Positions 8,957 to 16,922 of a stretch of 64,000 nucleotides of DNA are shown piece by piece. Source of the DNA: Mesotoga prima MesG1.Ag.4.2. Its GTDB lineage: Bacteria > Thermotogota > Thermotogae > Petrotogales > Kosmotogaceae. The notes under the pieces were generated by a model. That model had not been told where the DNA came from. It worked only from the letters and a program-made list of their open reading frames with translations, and searched no databases. The stretch spans positions 1,302,001 to 1,366,000 of the forward strand of contig NC_017934.1 of assembly GCF_000147715.2 (NCBI RefSeq), read 5' to 3'. Made by a program: the position numbers and the translations under genes. Every line of letters starts with the position of its first letter. The first letter of the stretch is position 1.

Positions 8957-9591
8957 GTCTTTCACTGAGAGCCGGAATTTGCATGGTGATTCTCTTTGCC
9001 ATGTGGATATTGTCTATAGTGAACTTCGTGCTAGAGTCGTTTTTCACTGAACCCGTAGAGCAGTTAACCAGGATTGTAAATAAGGACGAGATTCTCATTG
9101 AATTTCCGCTGGCCTTTAGAAGAGCCTGGAAAACTGATATAATTTACCCACCGGGAAGTGTTGATGTTTCAGGCGGTAGAGTTTATTTGAAACCTGGTAA
9201 GTATATCGTCAGTTACGAGGGCAAATACTACTGGGTTTCGGAGGATTTTGTTATAGTAGACTATGCCCATCTTTCTGAAATTCTAAGCTATCCGATTATG
9301 GGTGGAATACAGTTCATTCTGACCGATGGAGTTTATGTAGCCAGCGAAAGAGACATAGATATTTTTGCCGGAGCGGTAGAGGGCATTCTTGCTGACAGAA
9401 GAGTTCTTGCACTGGTATCGTACTTTGATTTCGAGAACAACGTGTTGCTTCTCAGGAGAGGAATCAGAGTTAAGGTACTTGATTGGGAGAGTTTGGAGAC
9501 AAACAAGGAGCTGCTTCTTCAGTTGGAAAACGCCTCCGACAGGAGCGAATATATTTTCTTGAGTGATGGTAAACTGTTGAGAGCGAGGTGA
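8953..9591 (+). CDS. Single-pass membrane protein with FtsQ-like topology and location
   Basis: This 212-residue protein has a very short cytoplasmic N-terminus, one strong transmembrane helix (about residues 6-30) and an extracytoplasmic remainder, which is FtsQ/DivIB topology. It lies directly before ftsA-ftsZ, where FtsQ commonly sits. The C-terminal part, with LRRGIRVKVLDWES and the closing SEYIFLSDGKLLRAR, resembles the FtsQ beta-domain that ends with a residue-order strand near the divisome interface. A POTRA domain would have to lie around residues 35-95 and is not obvious by eye. The FtsQ assignment is therefore an inference from topology, order and weak resemblance. It is translationally coupled to gyrB. 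Confidence 0.6.
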   Translation: MSLSLRAGICMVILFAMWILSIVNFVLESFFTEPVEQLTRIVNKDEILIEFPLAFRRAWKTDIIYPPGSVDVSGGRVYLKPGKYIVSYEGKYYWVSEDFVIVDYAHLSEILSYPIMGGIQFILTDGVYVASERDIDIFAGAVEGILADRRVLALVSYFDFENNVLLLRRGIRVKVLDWESLETNKELLLQLENASDRSEYIFLSDGKLLRAR

Positions 9592-9596
9592 CATTG

Positions 9597-10889
9597 ATGG
9601 CCAGGGGAAAGGATTATACAGTTTCTCTCGATGTTGGCACGAACACCCTAAAAGGTGTGGTGGTAAGTAGAGAACAGACAGGTGAGATGACTCTTGAAGC
9701 CTATGGAAGCGTTAAGACTGTTGGACTCGACAAGGGCGAAGTGAAAGATGCTGTCGCTCTTAAACAGTCTATTCAGAAGTTGATCGAAGATCTTACGGGT
9801 CAAATGGGAAAGAAGGACGTTGAAGCGGACTTCAAGATAAGTTTTACGGATGGTGATTACTCGGTATTCTCTCAAAATATCGAAGAAGTCCTGTCTGAAG
9901 ATAAACAGGTGATGGTAAAGGAACAGACAATTGTCGGTTTGATGAGCAGACTCAAGGCCGAGAAAATGAAGACCGGGAACACCAACATACACAGGAGTTA
10001 CATTCGCAAATACATTCTCGACGATGACAAAGTCGTTTTCAACCCGGTTGAGATGTACGCGAAGAAACTCAATGTCGAGATGGTCTTCGTTTCCAGCGAA
10101 GGCAAATCAGTAGAGATATTCCGGAGGCTCTTCGAAGAGCTTTTTGGCAGAGGTGACTTCTTCATCTCTCCTGCGCTTATCTCCGCCTCCGAGGCCGTAC
10201 TCACGGATACCGAGAAGCAGCACGGTGTGGTCAGCGTAGTTCTTGGCCATAGTTTCTCGGAAATGGTAATCTACAGAGAAAACCTTCCCGTATACATTTC
10301 GAGAATTCCTCTTGGAATTCGACATATCGTTCTCGACATCGCTAGAGTCCTGGGTACTTCTGTCGACGAGGCCGAAAGACTGCTCGTGAATTACGGCCAC
10401 TGCAGCATGTTCCCGCCCGATGCTGAAGACGTGGTAGAGTATTTTGGACTGGACGAGAGGACAAGGAAGAATGTCTCCGTCAGAAGACTCTCAACAGTCA
10501 TCTATGCAAGGGTTAAAGAACTCCTGAATAAGATTCGCAAAGAGATTCAACTCTTCGTAATAAACAATCCCGAGTATTCAGAAGAGAGAATACCGGGAGG
10601 AGTGGTCTTCACAGGCGGTGGATCTAAGCTCAGGGGGTTAACGGATGTGGGAGTCGAGTCTCTTAAGATGCCCGTGAGAATCGGTACGTACGAAACGAGC
10701 TTTAACAGGCGAATTGAGAATAGCCACGACGTTGCTAATGATCCCATATTCAGTTCGTGTTTGGGCAATCTGGTCTCCCCAGAAGAGATTCAGGGAGAAG
10801 CGGTGGAAAGTGTGGTAGAGAGACCCAAGAAAGGTTTTGCATCTTTTATTAGATCCCTCTTCTTTGGAGGTGTAGATGATGAGCTTTGA
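9597..10889 (+). CDS. ftsA: Cell-division protein FtsA
   Basis: Actin-like ATPase that tethers FtsZ to the membrane. It opens with the phosphate-1 loop VSLDVGTNTLKGVV, contains the FtsA-specific 1C subdomain (about residues 90-165), carries the second phosphate loop HGVVSVVLGHSFSEM and the adenosine motif VVFTGGGSKLRG, and ends with a short amphipathic-looking tail (KKGFASFIRSLFFGG) suited to membrane binding. I start it at ATG 9597, seven bases after GAGGTG; a GTG at 9588 is also in frame. The 3' end overlaps ftsZ by 14 bases. Confidence 0.93.
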   Translation: MARGKDYTVSLDVGTNTLKGVVVSREQTGEMTLEAYGSVKTVGLDKGEVKDAVALKQSIQKLIEDLTGQMGKKDVEADFKISFTDGDYSVFSQNIEEVLSEDKQVMVKEQTIVGLMSRLKAEKMKTGNTNIHRSYIRKYILDDDKVVFNPVEMYAKKLNVEMVFVSSEGKSVEIFRRLFEELFGRGDFFISPALISASEAVLTDTEKQHGVVSVVLGHSFSEMVIYRENLPVYISRIPLGIRHIVLDIARVLGTSVDEAERLLVNYGHCSMFPPDAEDVVEYFGLDERTRKNVSVRRLSTVIYARVKELLNKIRKEIQLFVINNPEYSEERIPGGVVFTGGGSKLRGLTDVGVESLKMPVRIGTYETSFNRRIENSHDVANDPIFSSCLGNLVSPEEIQGEAVESVVERPKKGFASFIRSLFFGGVDDEL

Positions 10890-11925
10890 GATTGACACAG
10901 GCAAAAAAAACACACAAATTAGATTGCCTTCCATAAAAGTAATCGGTGTGGGCGGAGCCGGTGGTAATGCAGTCAACAGGATGATATCCGAAGGCATTCA
11001 CGGTGTCACATTTATTGCTGCCAATACTGATGTCCAGGTCCTTGAAAGCAATAAAGCCGACCTGAAGATCCAGCTCGGTACGGAGTTGACAAGGGGTCTG
11101 GGAGCCGGCGGTAACCCCAATGTCGGTGAGAGAGCTGCAGAAGAATCGGTAGATGAGATTGGTACGTTCCTTGAAGACACAGACCTTTTATTTATTACCG
11201 CAGGAATGGGCGGAGGCACCGGTACAGGTGCAGCTCCGATAGTAGCCTCTATCGCAAGAGAAATGGGAATTCTGACGGTTGCAGTGGTCACAACTCCCTT
11301 CTTCTTCGAAGGAAATACCCGTTTGAAGACTGCACACGAGGGCCTCAGAAGGCTGAAGAATTCCGTAGATACTTTGATTCGAATCTCGAATAATAAGTTA
11401 CTACAGGAACTACCACCAAACACTTCCATTGTCGATGCATTTGCGAAGGCCGACGAGACGCTTCATCACGGAATCAAGGGTATCTCTGAGTTAATAACTA
11501 AACGTGGCTACATCAACCTTGACTTCGCCGATGTCGAATCAGTTCTGAGAAATGCAGGTACGGCCATGCTAGGGATCGGAGTCGGCTCGGGTGAGAGACG
11601 GGCCGAAGAAGCAGCAAGAAGAGCTCTTGAGAGCAGACTTCTCGAAAAGCCCATAGATAACGCAACCGGTATAATCCTGAACGTCTCTGCAAAGAATATA
11701 ACTCTTAGAGAAATGAATATCGCCGCGGCGATTGTTAGACAGAACTGCAGCGAAGATGCCGATGTGAAACTCGGCCTTATTGTCGACCCCGACATGAATG
11801 ATGATGAACTGGATATAACTTTAATTGCGGCTGGTCTGGAACTCGACGAAGGTGAACTGATGGGCGATGCTTCCGATATCCCTGCAATTTATAGGTTTGG
11901 ATTGGATCTTAGCGAGGAGGAGTAA
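10876..11925 (+). CDS. ftsZ: Cell-division GTPase FtsZ
   Basis: Tubulin-like GTPase forming the Z-ring. Visible are the nucleotide loop GVGGAGGNAVNRM (about 24-36), the tubulin signature GGGTGTG (112-118), the T7 catalytic loop INLDFADV (near 213) and the C-terminal conserved peptide SDIPAIYRFG that binds FtsA. The disordered linker before that peptide is very short, as in Thermotoga FtsZ, and a few acidic residues follow it. The ATG pair at 10876/10879 sits behind GGAGGTG within the end of ftsA. Confidence 0.97.
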   Translation: MMSFEIDTGKKNTQIRLPSIKVIGVGGAGGNAVNRMISEGIHGVTFIAANTDVQVLESNKADLKIQLGTELTRGLGAGGNPNVGERAAEESVDEIGTFLEDTDLLFITAGMGGGTGTGAAPIVASIAREMGILTVAVVTTPFFFEGNTRLKTAHEGLRRLKNSVDTLIRISNNKLLQELPPNTSIVDAFAKADETLHHGIKGISELITKRGYINLDFADVESVLRNAGTAMLGIGVGSGERRAEEAARRALESRLLEKPIDNATGIILNVSAKNITLREMNIAAAIVRQNCSEDADVKLGLIVDPDMNDDELDITLIAAGLELDEGELMGDASDIPAIYRFGLDLSEEE

Positions 11926-11928
11926 TTG

Positions 11929-13623
11929 TTGAGAGTCTACAAGAGACTCGGAGAGCTTTTAATAGACCAGGGTTTGATAAGCGAAGATACTCTCCAGCAG
12001 GCTGTTTCTCTGCAGAAAAAAGTAAATAAGCCGATCGGAGAAGTCCTCGTTGGGATGGGAGTAATCTCCTGGGAGGACATCTACGATTCGCTTTCGAAGC
12101 AGTACGGCCTGAAGGTACTGGAAGATCTACCTAACATGCTTTCTCCAGAAGTTCTCAGGATGATTCCCAAGCCTGTCGCCGACAGGCTGAATGTGATACC
12201 TATAGAGTATCTTCCAGAAAATGGTCTTCTGAGAGTTGTAACGACCGATGTTCTGAAGGTTCCCCAGATAGACAGAGAGCTTTCATTCCTTACCGGGAAC
12301 AAGATTAGCACTCTTCTCGTACCTCCCCCGATGTTCGACGCTCTCTACAGGTCGTCATACGAAGAATCTGCTTCGAGTGAGATAATCGACAATACCTTTA
12401 GCATAGACCAGCACTCAGAAGTCGATCTCGACGAGCAAAAGGTCGACGAAACGGATGACACACCGGTCGCGAAATTCATAAACTCACTTCTCGATAACGG
12501 TATAAGAAGCGACGCCAGTGACATCCATCTCGAACCTTATGAAAAGATGGCCGTAGCGAGGATGAGGGTCGACGGGGTTCTGAGAAAGATACTGAGCTAT
12601 CCCAGAAAGGCACATAATTCTGTTGTCTCTAGAATCAAGGTTATGAGTAACCTAGACATCTCTGAGAAGAGAATGCCGCAGGACGGAAAGTTCTACATCC
12701 GCCGTGGCAATGAGCAGTTCGACATGAGGGTCTCGACGATGCCGACGATTTTCGGTGAGAAGGTCGTCATGAGAATTCTCCGTGTCTCGAATGCGAAGAA
12801 ACAGCTCGAGGACCTTGGCCTTTCGGAGTACAACCGACAGCGTTTTGAAAGCATCATTACCTCTCCGTACGGCATCATTCTGGTATCCGGTCCCACAGGT
12901 AGCGGAAAATCGACCACTCTCGTTGCCGTTCTAAACCAGGTTACTTCCGACAAAGTAAACGTACTTACAGCCGAAGACCCCGTTGAATATACCATTGAGG
13001 GAATCTCTCAGTGTCAGGTAAACACAGACATAGGATTGACCTTTGCCAGATACCTAAGATCATTTCTCCGTCAGGACCCCGACATAATAATGGTCGGAGA
13101 GATTCGTGACAGGGAGACGGCCCAACTGGCAATTGAGGCTTCACTTACCGGCCATCTGGTCTTTTCAACGATTCATACGAACAGCGCAGCAGGTGCCGTG
13201 GCCCGTCTTGTCAATATGGGTGTCGACCCATTTCTTCTTGGCACATCCCTGATTGGAGTCATGGGCCAGCGACTGGTCCGTAAGCTCTGCAACAACTGCA
13301 AGGTTAAGATTCCCGTGAGAGAGGAAGTAAGGAAGATAGCTTCGATGCTTTACCCCAATCGCGATGATTTCAGTGAGTACATCCCCGGCAATGGCTGCCC
13401 CGAGTGTCGCGGAATGGGATACAGGGGAAGAACCAGTATCAGCGAGATACTTGTAGTCGATAATAAGCTGAGACAGCTTATAGGCGAAAACGCTTCCGAA
13501 AGGGAGATCGCAGCCGCCGCAATATCCGGTGGCATGAGAACGCTTTACAATGACGGCGTTCAGAAGGTAATAGACGGAATAACTTCACTCGAAGAGATCA
13601 AGAGAGTCGCCATAGAGTACTGA
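11929..13623 (+). CDS. pilB: Type IV pilus / type II secretion assembly ATPase (PilB/GspE)
   Basis: Hexameric ATPase that drives pilin polymerisation or pseudopilus extension from the cytoplasmic face. The N-terminal MshEN/T2SSE_N domain (about 1-130) is followed by the catalytic core: Walker A GPTGSGKST (about 322-330), Asp box, Walker B with IMVGEIRDRETA, and the His box GHLVFSTIHTN. A four-cysteine zinc site (CNNC near 459, CPEC near 489) marks the assembly type rather than the PilT retraction type. The gene abuts ftsZ; TTG 11929 gives better spacing from GAGGAGGAG than TTG 11926. No other pilus gene is adjacent. The same ftsZ-pilB order is known from Thermotoga. Confidence 0.9.
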   Translation: MRVYKRLGELLIDQGLISEDTLQQAVSLQKKVNKPIGEVLVGMGVISWEDIYDSLSKQYGLKVLEDLPNMLSPEVLRMIPKPVADRLNVIPIEYLPENGLLRVVTTDVLKVPQIDRELSFLTGNKISTLLVPPPMFDALYRSSYEESASSEIIDNTFSIDQHSEVDLDEQKVDETDDTPVAKFINSLLDNGIRSDASDIHLEPYEKMAVARMRVDGVLRKILSYPRKAHNSVVSRIKVMSNLDISEKRMPQDGKFYIRRGNEQFDMRVSTMPTIFGEKVVMRILRVSNAKKQLEDLGLSEYNRQRFESIITSPYGIILVSGPTGSGKSTTLVAVLNQVTSDKVNVLTAEDPVEYTIEGISQCQVNTDIGLTFARYLRSFLRQDPDIIMVGEIRDRETAQLAIEASLTGHLVFSTIHTNSAAGAVARLVNMGVDPFLLGTSLIGVMGQRLVRKLCNNCKVKIPVREEVRKIASMLYPNRDDFSEYIPGNGCPECRGMGYRGRTSISEILVVDNKLRQLIGENASEREIAAAAISGGMRTLYNDGVQKVIDGITSLEEIKRVAIEY

Positions 13624-13650
13624 GTCATTCTCACTTCTAGTTAACTTATC

Positions 13651-13680
13651 CATACTTACGCATACTCAAACATACTCACG
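13651..13680. repeat. Three CATACT repeats at exact 10-bp spacing
   Basis: CATACT occurs at 13651, 13661 and 13671, separated by four-base spacers TACG, CAAA and then CACG. The helical-turn spacing puts all copies on one DNA face. They lie in the 175-base gap between pilB and the ornithine fermentation operon, about 120 bases before the ord start codon. A multimeric regulator-binding site is possible, but nothing in the sequence identifies a regulator. Confidence 0.55.
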
Positions 13681-13798
13681 CAAGGTGTGTTTAAACGGGT
13701 TTTTTCACGAATAGCCGCATTTTGCTCAAATAGCTTCGCTTTTTTTCCGATGATAGTATTGAATTGAATAATCTAGAGTTCAGAATGGAGGTTTATTT

Positions 13799-14824
13799 AT
13801 GGCTTACAGGGTTTTGGTATGGGGCCTGGGCGCCATGGGTAGTGGCGTGGCAAGAAATGTTTCTCAGAAGGAGGGCCTCAGGCTTGTTGGCGCCGTTGAA
13901 AAGGATCCACAGAAGATCGGCCGAGACCTGGGAGAGTATCTTGGCGGAGAAAAGACTGGGCGGCAGATCTATTCAGATGTGGAGAAGGCTGTATCCGAAA
14001 CGAGACCGGACATTGTGGTTATTGCTACAAATTCCTTCGTCGAAGAAGTTCTAACGAAGATTGAAACCGTGGCCAGACACCATGTGGACATTCTTACGAT
14101 AGCAGAAGAGATGGCTTTCCCGTTTTTCTCGCATCCCGAAGAGTCGGAGGTGCTTGAGAACATCGCATGGCGCTATGGTGTATCGATTCTGGGAACAGGA
14201 ATCAACCCAGGATTCGTACTTGACCTTCTAATAATCGCCATGACGGGCACATGCTTGAAGGTTGACAGAATCGAAGCGAGAAGGATTAACGACCTCTCGC
14301 CCTTCGGTAGGACCGTGATGAAAACCCAGGGAGTCGGAACCTCGCCAGAGGAGTTCAAGAAGGGAATAGAAACCGGAGAGATTGTAGGGCACATAGGCTT
14401 TCAACAGTCAATAGCAATGATCGGCAACGCACTGGGATGGGATATCGACAGAATAGAGGAGAGTCGAGAACCGATCATCTCGAAAACCGAACGAAGGACG
14501 AGCGTTGCGCATGTTTTGCCTGGAATGGTGGCCGGATGCAGGCATATAGGCCGGGGTTACTGCGGAGACAAGTTGATGATAGAGCTGATTCATCCTCAGC
14601 AGATCCTTCCCGAAAAGGAAGGGGTCGACACGGGAGACTATATTGACATATTTGGCGAACCAGACATTCACCTTTCAATAAAGCCTGAAATCCCGGGCGG
14701 AAAGGGAACGATCGCCCTTGCTACGAACATGATTCCTGCCGTAATTGAGTCCGGTCCGGGACTTCTGGAGATGAGCGAACTCCCGATTCCCAGGTGCTTG
14801 CTTAACGAGATCAAGGAGATCTAA
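13799..14824 (+). CDS. ord: 2,4-diaminopentanoate dehydrogenase
   Basis: NAD(P)-dependent oxidative deaminase of the D-ornithine fermentation pathway: it converts 2,4-diaminopentanoate to 2-amino-4-oxopentanoate with release of ammonia. The 341-residue protein has an N-terminal Rossmann motif, VWGLGAMGSGVARN, and resembles dihydrodipicolinate-reductase-type enzymes in its first half (PDIVVIATNSF, LGTGINPGFVLDLL). ATG 13799 follows GGAGG. The assignment is strongly supported by the next four genes, which encode the other dedicated enzymes of the pathway in order. Confidence 0.92.
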   Translation: MAYRVLVWGLGAMGSGVARNVSQKEGLRLVGAVEKDPQKIGRDLGEYLGGEKTGRQIYSDVEKAVSETRPDIVVIATNSFVEEVLTKIETVARHHVDILTIAEEMAFPFFSHPEESEVLENIAWRYGVSILGTGINPGFVLDLLIIAMTGTCLKVDRIEARRINDLSPFGRTVMKTQGVGTSPEEFKKGIETGEIVGHIGFQQSIAMIGNALGWDIDRIEESREPIISKTERRTSVAHVLPGMVAGCRHIGRGYCGDKLMIELIHPQQILPEKEGVDTGDYIDIFGEPDIHLSIKPEIPGGKGTIALATNMIPAVIESGPGLLEMSELPIPRCLLNEIKEI

Positions 14825-14826
14825 GT

Positions 14827-15141
14827 ATGAGTGTAATTAAGGGACAGTGGGTGCAGGTTCGTCGAATAATCCTTGCTGCGGGTGAAAGAGCGCCCTCGGT
14901 TCCCGAGGACACGAAAGAAGTCCCTCTCGAACTAAGGGTTAAAGGCTTTCTCTTGGAGGAAAAGTCCGAAGTAGGTGAGTTGGTAACGATAGAAACGGCT
15001 TCAGGGAGAAAAGTGTCGGGAAAGCTTGAGGCTGTTGAGCCGGCTCACGAACATAACTTCGGTGATTACATTCCAGAACTGTCCGAAGCGGGAAACGAGT
15101 TGACAAGATGGCTTACCGGTGGCGATAACGATGAAAGATAG
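14827..15141 (+). CDS. ortA: 2-amino-4-oxopentanoate thiolase, alpha subunit
   Basis: Small subunit (104 residues) of the PLP-dependent thiolase that cleaves 2-amino-4-oxopentanoate with coenzyme A to alanine and acetyl-CoA. The sequence has the OrtA features KGQWVQVRRIIL, an all-beta middle and a conserved HEHNFGDYIPEL near the end. It starts two bases after the ord stop, behind AAGGAG, and overlaps ortB. Confidence 0.9.
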   Translation: MSVIKGQWVQVRRIILAAGERAPSVPEDTKEVPLELRVKGFLLEEKSEVGELVTIETASGRKVSGKLEAVEPAHEHNFGDYIPELSEAGNELTRWLTGGDNDER

Positions 15142-16555
15142 ATCTTACGAAGCCGTTATGGCAAGAAGAAAAGAGATAATGAAGGCAACTGTGGGAGTCG
15201 ATTACGACAGATACGAACTGGACGGAATCGCCTTTGATTACGAGAGGCTAATGAAGGATACATCGTATCCGATCGCTTCCATCAGAAGGATTCAATCGGA
15301 AACCGGAGTGGGAAACACTCCCCTGATAGAGCTGAAGAACATCACAAGATTGGTCAGGTCGATGAGCAAGTCCGGCTATGGCGCAAGGATCTTTCTCAAG
15401 GATGAAGCGACGAATCCTTCAGGCAGTTTTAAAGACCGACGGGCCTCTATAAGTGTTTCACGGGCTAAGGAGCTTGGATACAAAGGAGTCATCGCTGCAA
15501 CGAGCGGCAACTATGGCGCGGCCGTCGCATCTCAGTCGATGAAGAGAGCCCTGAAGTGCATCGTTGTTCAGGAGTGTTACGACAGCAGAGGAAAGGGTCA
15601 GCCTGAGATACTTGAGAAGGCTCGCGCCTGTGAAGCTTACGGAGCGGAAGTGGCTCAACTGACCGTAGGTCCGGAGCTCTTCTATTACTTTCTTTTGCTT
15701 CTTGAAGAGACCGGCTATTTCAATGCTTCACTGTACACACCATACGCAATTGCGGGCATAGAATCTCTCGGATACGAGATAGTAGAACAGTCAAATACAC
15801 TTATCGGAAGAAATCCCGACTACGTTCTCGCGACGCACGCGGGCGGTGGGAATTTGACCGGGACGGCTAGAGGCCTTATTAAAGCCGGTGCAGATCAAAC
15901 AAAGGTTATCGGTGTTAGCGTAGATTTATCGGGCCTTCACATGGCGAGTGACAGGGATTTCAACAGGAAGTCTTTCACAACGGGCCATACCGGTTTCGGC
16001 ATACCCTTTGCCGTTCTTCCGGATAGATCAGATGTTCCCAGAAACGCTGCACGAGCATTGAGATATATGGATAGATATCTTCTGGTCACTCAAGGAGAGG
16101 TCTTCTACGTTACCGAAATGCTGGCCAGACTCGAGGGATTACAACGGGGACCGGCAGGCAACACCAGTCTCACTGCGGCAATAGCTCTCGCAAGAGAATT
16201 GCCCGAAGACAAGGCCATAGTGGTCCAGGAGACCGAGTACACTGGCGCCGGGAAGCTCCCAAGCGCACAGCTTACATTCGCGCGCGACAATGGAGTAGAG
16301 ATAGTCAGGGGAGACCCGATCAAGATGGATTCACCTGGCAAGAGAATCGCAATTCCCGAAAGCTACTCGCAGATTGCTTACAAAGAAGTGAATATGGATG
16401 ATCTAAGAAGATCTTATATCAAACAGCTTATGAAACAGGGAGTAACGCTGATCGATAGCGATTTCGAGTTTCTCTCTGCAGAGCTGAAGATATCTGCGAC
16501 AAAGGTTCGGGAACTGGTTAAGGAGGTAAGTGATGATGTCTATTCAGAGAAGTGA
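15131..16555 (+). CDS. ortB: 2-amino-4-oxopentanoate thiolase, beta (PLP) subunit
   Basis: Catalytic subunit of the thiolase, a fold-type II PLP enzyme related to threonine synthase. The PLP lysine lies in NPSGSFKDRRAS near residue 105, and the phosphate-binding glycine loop follows in GPAGNTS. Together with OrtA it produces alanine plus acetyl-CoA, so carbon flows to acetate and ATP. I prefer ATG 15131, preceded by CCGGTGG, over the GTG at 15119. It overlaps ortA at its start and oraS at its end, indicating one tightly coupled operon. Confidence 0.92.
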   Translation: MKDRSYEAVMARRKEIMKATVGVDYDRYELDGIAFDYERLMKDTSYPIASIRRIQSETGVGNTPLIELKNITRLVRSMSKSGYGARIFLKDEATNPSGSFKDRRASISVSRAKELGYKGVIAATSGNYGAAVASQSMKRALKCIVVQECYDSRGKGQPEILEKARACEAYGAEVAQLTVGPELFYYFLLLLEETGYFNASLYTPYAIAGIESLGYEIVEQSNTLIGRNPDYVLATHAGGGNLTGTARGLIKAGADQTKVIGVSVDLSGLHMASDRDFNRKSFTTGHTGFGIPFAVLPDRSDVPRNAARALRYMDRYLLVTQGEVFYVTEMLARLEGLQRGPAGNTSLTAAIALARELPEDKAIVVQETEYTGAGKLPSAQLTFARDNGVEIVRGDPIKMDSPGKRIAIPESYSQIAYKEVNMDDLRRSYIKQLMKQGVTLIDSDFEFLSAELKISATKVRELVKEVSDDVYSEK

Positions 16556-16922
16556 TGATTTCGAGAAGCGGAGTGTGCATCTTAAGAATCTAACCGACGA
16601 GGAGCTCGACAGAAGATTCTGGGAGCTGGCTGATAAGATTGTAGAACCCTTGATAGATCTTGCGAAGGCTAATACAAGCCCTTCAATCGAACGTTCTGTG
16701 CTTCTTAGAATGGGGCTGGATAGTTTGCAGGCTGGATCAATAGTCACGAAGGCCGTCGAACACGGTTTGCTCGGGAAGGGCGCCGGAAATATCGTTCTAA
16801 CCTACGCGAAGATGAATTCACTGACCCTGGAAAAGGCGGTTGAAGAACTAGCTGTCGGAAAGGGATGGGAAGCTCTCGTTTCTAACTTCAGGGGAGGCGA
16901 TCGTAATGTTGCCCGTCAATGA
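16533..16922 (+). CDS. oraS: D-ornithine 4,5-aminomutase, S subunit
   Basis: Small subunit (about 129 residues) of the adenosylcobalamin- and PLP-dependent aminomutase that moves the 5-amino group of D-ornithine to C4. It is a helical protein; recognisable stretches are FWELADKIVEPLIDLAK and SVLLRMGLDSLQ. The start lies behind a perfect AGGAGGT. The 3' end overlaps oraE by 17 bases, consistent with equimolar synthesis of the two subunits. Confidence 0.9.
   Translation: MMSIQRSDDFEKRSVHLKNLTDEELDRRFWELADKIVEPLIDLAKANTSPSIERSVLLRMGLDSLQAGSIVTKAVEHGLLGKGAGNIVLTYAKMNSLTLEKAVEELAVGKGWEALVSNFRGGDRNVARQ

Noticed and set aside
13624-13798. Cobalamin riboswitch before the B12-dependent ornithine operon
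   Set aside because: The gap is short and lacks the B12-box and the conserved core; only the CATACT triplet stands out.
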